IMG/VR virus record: IMGVR_UViG_3300037264_002341 | Location: 1 to 24,541 of that record | Source: a virus | Length of the DNA: 24,541 bases | Direction: 5' to 3' (one strand) | Part shown: positions 21,150 to 24,541 of the stretch, one piece after another | How positions within the stretch are numbered: position 1 is the first letter of the stretch | How the letters are laid out: each line of letters opens with the position of its first letter | The notes under the pieces: generated by a model | Databases searched by the model: none | What the model saw: only the letters and a program-made list of their open reading frames with translations | Told to the model about the DNA's origin: nothing | Program-made: the position numbers and the translations under genes

Positions 21150-21578
21150 ATGTGTTATCCATATCCAGAGGAGTGGAAATGGCAGAAGGAACTCCAGCGC
21201 CCCTGCTTTGATGGGGGTACTGGACAAGAGTGCGAATGCGTCGAGGGCACCAACCAACAGAACGAGTGTCTAATCCTCCGCTTCGAGGAGCGGAGCTGGC
21301 TTGCTTGTACCTCTGGGGGGCTCTACCCCTACCTGTCCGATTACCGCCGCTCCTTTGCGGGGGATCCCGATGTGGAGGAGCAGCGGTGCCGGGCCAATTC
21401 CGCCGAGGCCCAAATGAAAGATGCGGCTGGACTCCTACGGAGGGTGGTCGTAGTTGACGGTCGATTCAGACAACTCAGGCCGAGGGACGACCGCGTAGCG
21501 GTCCAACAGGAAGTCTACCGTTTACTTGGCATTGGAGAAGATGTCTTCAAGTTCCTCAAGGAGATAGGGGAAGGATAA
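21150..21578 (+). CDS. Hypothetical Cys-rich protein
   Basis: 142 residues with AAGGAAGG upstream of the ATG. The N-terminal half has Cys at C2, CFDGG, CEC, NEC and ACTSGG, suggesting metal binding. The C-terminal half is charged and helical (VQQEVYRLLGIGEDVFKFLK). No family recognised. It lies three bases after the clamp gene and before a tiny membrane peptide gene. Confidence 0.6.
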   Translation: MCYPYPEEWKWQKELQRPCFDGGTGQECECVEGTNQQNECLILRFEERSWLACTSGGLYPYLSDYRRSFAGDPDVEEQRCRANSAEAQMKDAAGLLRRVVVVDGRFRQLRPRDDRVAVQQEVYRLLGIGEDVFKFLKEIGEG

Positions 21579-21581
21579 GTA

Positions 21582-21692
21582 ATGGACGCAGCAAGTTTCT
21601 TGGCGGGGTTAATTCTCGGTTTGTGCCCCGGTGCCGTAATTGGTGTCCTTCTTTTCCTGTATTTGAGGGAGTACATAAATAAGTGCAAATAG
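21582..21692 (+). CDS. Tiny single-span membrane peptide
   Basis: 36 residues with AAGGA six bases upstream of the ATG. One hydrophobic helix (FLAGLILGLCPGAVIGVLLF) is followed by a basic tail (LREYINKCK). It overlaps the next gene by 10 bases. Too short to assign; position between the clamp and polymerase genes gives no functional clue. Confidence 0.5.
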   Translation: MDAASFLAGLILGLCPGAVIGVLLFLYLREYINKCK

Positions 21693-22954
21693 GCTTATTC
21701 AGCAAACAAGAGACCGCTTCCAAATTTCGTCCTGATGGGAAGGGTCACACCTGCGCCAAATGCGGTCTCTACAAGTACGTCATCAGTCCCCGAATGAAGC
21801 CCTACGGAGACTTCAAGAAAGGAATCCTCAACATAGGGGAGGCTCCGGGGGAACATGAGGACCGACGGGGCAAACAATGGCAAGGGAAAACGGGTCGAGC
21901 TTTGAAGGCGATGTACGACAGTCTTGGTATTAACCTGTTCAAGGATTGTATCAATATTAATGCCATCAATTGCCGACCCACTAAAGATTCAGGCAACCGA
22001 GAGCCGGAAGACGAGGAGATCACATCCTGCCGGAGGCGCGTGTTCGAGGTTATAGACGAGTACAAACCAAAACTTATCATGCTCTTTGGGGGGTGTGCCG
22101 TCAAAAGTGTCATCGGCTCTCGGTGGACTAAGGATTTGGGAGGCATCTCAAGATGGCGAGGCTGGACCATCCCTGATCGGGAACTGAATGCTTGGATCTG
22201 TCCCGTCTTCCATCCGAGCTATGTAGAGCGCGGAGAAGCTCAGATTGAGGTCATATGGGAAAAGGATTTGCGCCGCGCTTTCCGAAAGATAGGCAAACCC
22301 ATTCCCGAATTCATAGATGAGCGGACACAGATCGAGATACTTACGAATCCCAAAGACATTCGGCGGATGCTCATAGATGTAATGCAAGGCACCCCCTTCC
22401 ATCCCTACTTTGTGGCCTTCGACTATGAGACAACGGGAATGAAGCCACAACGGAAGGGACACAAGATCATCTGCGCCTCAGTATGTGCAGAACCGGGCAA
22501 GGCTTACGCCTTTATGATGATGGAGGAAATCTGGAGAATTTGGCGAGTATTCCTCCGGAGTGACATAGGCAAGATAGCACAGAACCTAAAACACGAAGAC
22601 AATTGGTCAAAGGTCCTCCAGAAAACGGACGTCAAGAATTGGGCCTGGGATCCAATGCTGGCTGCTCGATTACTCGCCGGAAGGCCGGGTTGCGCTTCAT
22701 TGAAATTCCAAGCCTATGTTCGATACGGTCTGCCCAACTGGCAATATGATTGGGTTGAGGACTTCCTAGAAATGGAGGACAACAAGGATGGTAATTCATT
22801 CAACCGGATTGAGGAACTGGTAAAAAGCGAGAGGGGGCAAAGAATGCTCTTGGAATATTGCGGGATTGACGGTCTGAAGACTCTGCCCCTCTCCTTAGAA
22901 CAAATGCAAGAAATGGGATTGGATCCCGAGAAGATTGCCCGAGGGATTCTATAA
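21683..22954 (+). CDS. Fusion of uracil-DNA glycosylase (family 4/5-like) and 3'-5' exonuclease
   Basis: 423 residues from GTG 21683. Residues 1-200 form a UDG with GEAPG at 52-56, four cysteines in the family 4 Fe-S pattern (24, 27, 97 in NCRP, 116) and HPS at 177-179. Residues 240-420 form a DnaQ/Pol I-type exonuclease: Exo I FDYETTG (Asp247, Glu249), Exo II AQNLKHED (Asp306) and Exo III YCGID (Tyr-x3-Asp). The polymerase domain is the next gene, so the proofreading part of a family A polymerase has been separated from it and fused to a uracil-removing enzyme. The N-terminus MQIGLF contains a QxxLF clamp-binding-like peptide. The start lies inside the membrane peptide gene. Confidence 0.88.
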   Translation: MQIGLFSKQETASKFRPDGKGHTCAKCGLYKYVISPRMKPYGDFKKGILNIGEAPGEHEDRRGKQWQGKTGRALKAMYDSLGINLFKDCININAINCRPTKDSGNREPEDEEITSCRRRVFEVIDEYKPKLIMLFGGCAVKSVIGSRWTKDLGGISRWRGWTIPDRELNAWICPVFHPSYVERGEAQIEVIWEKDLRRAFRKIGKPIPEFIDERTQIEILTNPKDIRRMLIDVMQGTPFHPYFVAFDYETTGMKPQRKGHKIICASVCAEPGKAYAFMMMEEIWRIWRVFLRSDIGKIAQNLKHEDNWSKVLQKTDVKNWAWDPMLAARLLAGRPGCASLKFQAYVRYGLPNWQYDWVEDFLEMEDNKDGNSFNRIEELVKSERGQRMLLEYCGIDGLKTLPLSLEQMQEMGLDPEKIARGIL

Positions 22955-22956
22955 TT

Positions 22957-24369
22957 GTGAGCTACGCCACCGCATACGACGCCTATCAACTTTTTCACAA
23001 AGGTGCTCAAGCTCTCGCTAGAGCAGAGCGGGCCGGAATCCGTCTAGATGTGGAGAGTTGCGAGAAGCAGTCTCGACATTTGAAGCGCCGGATCGGCAAA
23101 CTGAAGGAGGATTTCGAGGAGACCAAATTTTATCGGCGCTGGAGTCACATATTTGACTCAAAGACCAAGATCAATAGTGATGATCAATTACGTCATATGC
23201 TCTATAACGTAATGAAGATGCCTCCTCCTACGACCACCGATTCTGGGAAAGGATCCACCAATGAGGAAAGCCTACTTCAACTCACAACCGACGTTCCTGA
23301 GTTGGAGACGCTTCTACAGATAAGAAAGCTACAGAAGGGGCGGACTACATACCTGCAAGCCTTCCTGCGAGAGCAGGTAGACGGCTTTATTCATCCTTCA
23401 ATTAACCTTCATATACCTTGGACTTACCGATCCTCAATGGACCGTCCTAATCTACAAAACGTGTCGAAGCGGGACAAGGAGATGAAAAAGATTGTCCGAA
23501 GTGTCCTGTTCCCGCGCTTTGGACATCAATTAGGCGAGTTCGACTTCAGTGGAATTGAGGTGGCAATAGGGGCATGCTATCACAAAGATCCAACTATGTT
23601 AAAGTATATCAAAGACAAGACCACGGATATGCACCGGGATATGGCCATCCAATGTTACCTGCTAGATTATTTCGACAAGGACATCCCCGTTCATAAAAAT
23701 GTCCTCCGCCAGGGAGGGAAAAATGGTTTCGTGTTCCCTCAATTCTATGGAGATTACTATGGGAATTGCGCTAGAAACCTTGCCAAGTGGGTTAAGATGC
23801 ACCTCACAGGGAAATGGAAGAAAGGACAAGGGATCGAACTCTCCGAGGGCTACCATATATCCGATCATCTGATATCGAAAGGAATCAAAAGCTTCGACGA
23901 CTTTGAACAGCACATCAAAGAGGTAGAAGCAGATTTCTGGGGGCGGCGGTTCAAAGTCTACGCGGAATGGAAGGAAGAAACCTGGGAAGAATATCAAAGA
24001 AAGGGATACATAGACTTCTACACCGGCTTTCGCTGTTCTGGAGTATTTGACAAACGACAAATTCTGAATGCGCCCATCCAAGGGACCGCCTTCCATTGTC
24101 TCCTCTGGAGCTTTGTCCGGACGGACGAGACTATGCTAAAGGAAGAGTGGGAAACGAGACTTATCAACCAAGTTCATGATTCTATGATGCCCGATATTCA
24201 ACCAAAGGAACTTGAGCACGTAGCGAAAACAATACACCGGATAGGGACGGTGGAGCTTCCGAAGGCTTGGGATTGGATCATCGTTCCTCTTGAGATCGAA
24301 GCGGACGTTGGAGCTGTAGATGCTTCTTGGTACGATCTGGAACCTTATCAGTTCACAAAGGCGGCATAA
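22957..24369 (+). CDS. polA: Family A DNA polymerase, polymerase domain only
   Basis: 470 residues from GTG 22957, with GAGGGA upstream. It lacks an exonuclease domain, which is in the gene before it. The palm/fingers motifs are visible: WTYRSSMDRPNLQNV (the R-x-SS-x-PNLQN signature), motif A EFDFSGIE (Asp196), motif B RQGGKNGFVFPQFYG (Arg251, Lys255) and motif C VHDSMMPD (His407, Asp408). Motif C has Ser where most Pol I enzymes have Glu, and motif B has one more residue than usual between Lys and Tyr-Gly. Both catalytic Asp are present. A long charged segment at about 275-360 separates motifs B and C. It is likely the phage replicative polymerase. Confidence 0.92.
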   Translation: MSYATAYDAYQLFHKGAQALARAERAGIRLDVESCEKQSRHLKRRIGKLKEDFEETKFYRRWSHIFDSKTKINSDDQLRHMLYNVMKMPPPTTTDSGKGSTNEESLLQLTTDVPELETLLQIRKLQKGRTTYLQAFLREQVDGFIHPSINLHIPWTYRSSMDRPNLQNVSKRDKEMKKIVRSVLFPRFGHQLGEFDFSGIEVAIGACYHKDPTMLKYIKDKTTDMHRDMAIQCYLLDYFDKDIPVHKNVLRQGGKNGFVFPQFYGDYYGNCARNLAKWVKMHLTGKWKKGQGIELSEGYHISDHLISKGIKSFDDFEQHIKEVEADFWGRRFKVYAEWKEETWEEYQRKGYIDFYTGFRCSGVFDKRQILNAPIQGTAFHCLLWSFVRTDETMLKEEWETRLINQVHDSMMPDIQPKELEHVAKTIHRIGTVELPKAWDWIIVPLEIEADVGAVDASWYDLEPYQFTKAA

Positions 24370-24380
24370 AGGAGGGATGA

Positions 24381-24541
24381 GTGGAACTCTACAAGAAATA
24401 TCGACCCTCAGATTTTGATGACATCCTTAGCAACCGAGAGGCTGTCAAGTTTCTTGAGTCTGAGGCCGAGAAGGATGATCCAAGTCATGCCTATCTCTTC
24501 ATCGGGGAGCACGGCTGTGGCAAAACTACGCTTGCCAAGAT
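24381..24541 (+). CDS. Clamp loader ATPase subunit (DnaX/RFC-like), cut by the window edge
   Basis: The first 53 codons of an AAA+ protein, starting at GTG 24381 with AAGGAGGG just upstream. ELYKKYRPSDFDDIL at the N-terminus is the hallmark of DnaX and RFC small subunits, and LFIGEHGCGKTTLAK is the Walker A motif. The rest lies beyond the window. It would load the sliding clamp encoded at 20124. Confidence 0.85.
   Translation, partial: MELYKKYRPSDFDDILSNREAVKFLESEAEKDDPSHAYLFIGEHGCGKTTLAK

Noticed and set aside
1-24541. tRNA, rRNA and CRISPR arrays.
   Set aside because: No cloverleaf with a TTC-loop signature, no rRNA-like sequence and no regularly spaced direct repeats were seen on either strand.

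Overview
The window is a densely packed stretch of about 24.5 kb with every recognisable gene on the + strand. Gene junctions are short, many are 4-base ATGA overlaps, and the content is replication enzymes, homing endonucleases and small unknown proteins. No ribosomal, tRNA or cellular housekeeping genes are visible. This suggests the replication region of a large tailed double-stranded DNA phage, or a prophage of one. The host cannot be named from the sequence.

Layout. (1) 1-5.2 kb: a tiny membrane peptide, an SNF2-family helicase interrupted by an intein, a sigma-70-like protein, a Cys-rich protein with LxRG heptad repeats, a SLOG/DUF2493 protein and small unknown genes. (2) 5.2-10.0 kb: a CHC2/Toprim primase, a structured intergenic element (6188-6331), a replication-initiation-like protein, a PAPS-reductase-family protein and a DnaB-like helicase. 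(3) 10.1-11.6 kb: an apparently separate transcription unit for a highly charged Lys/Glu-rich protein with strongly GC-ending codons, between a candidate promoter and strong hairpins. (4) 11.6-19.9 kb: a metabolic cassette of FAD oxidoreductase, aldo/keto reductase, two SPL-like radical SAM enzymes, a fold-type II PLP enzyme and a DUF2156-like acyl or aminoacyl transferase. (5) 19.9-24.5 kb: sliding clamp, uracil-DNA glycosylase fused to a 3'-5' exonuclease, family A polymerase domain as a separate gene, and the start of a clamp loader.

The most striking content is a pair of intein loci. In the SNF2 gene a contiguous intein (1111-2121) carries a Vsr/DUF559-like homing endonuclease gene in the +1 frame with its own ribosome binding site; the host frame stays open underneath, and the end of the endonuclease is dual-coding with intein block F. 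In the second radical SAM gene the same arrangement is broken open: N-extein plus IntN (15458-15994), a free-standing endonuclease (15984-16814), then IntC plus C-extein (16796-18076). This is a fractured gene that needs protein trans-splicing. In both loci the endonuclease is in the +1 frame relative to the host gene, so they look like two stages of one process.

How the genes may work together (inference): primase, DnaB-like helicase, initiator-like protein, family A polymerase, UDG-exonuclease, clamp and clamp loader would form most of a phage-encoded replisome, and the UDG-exonuclease begins with a QIGLF peptide resembling a clamp-binding motif. The central cassette contains enzyme types known from phage thymidine hypermodification (FAD, radical SAM, PLP, acyltransferase), so it may modify the phage DNA, but the early enzymes of such a pathway are not in this window.
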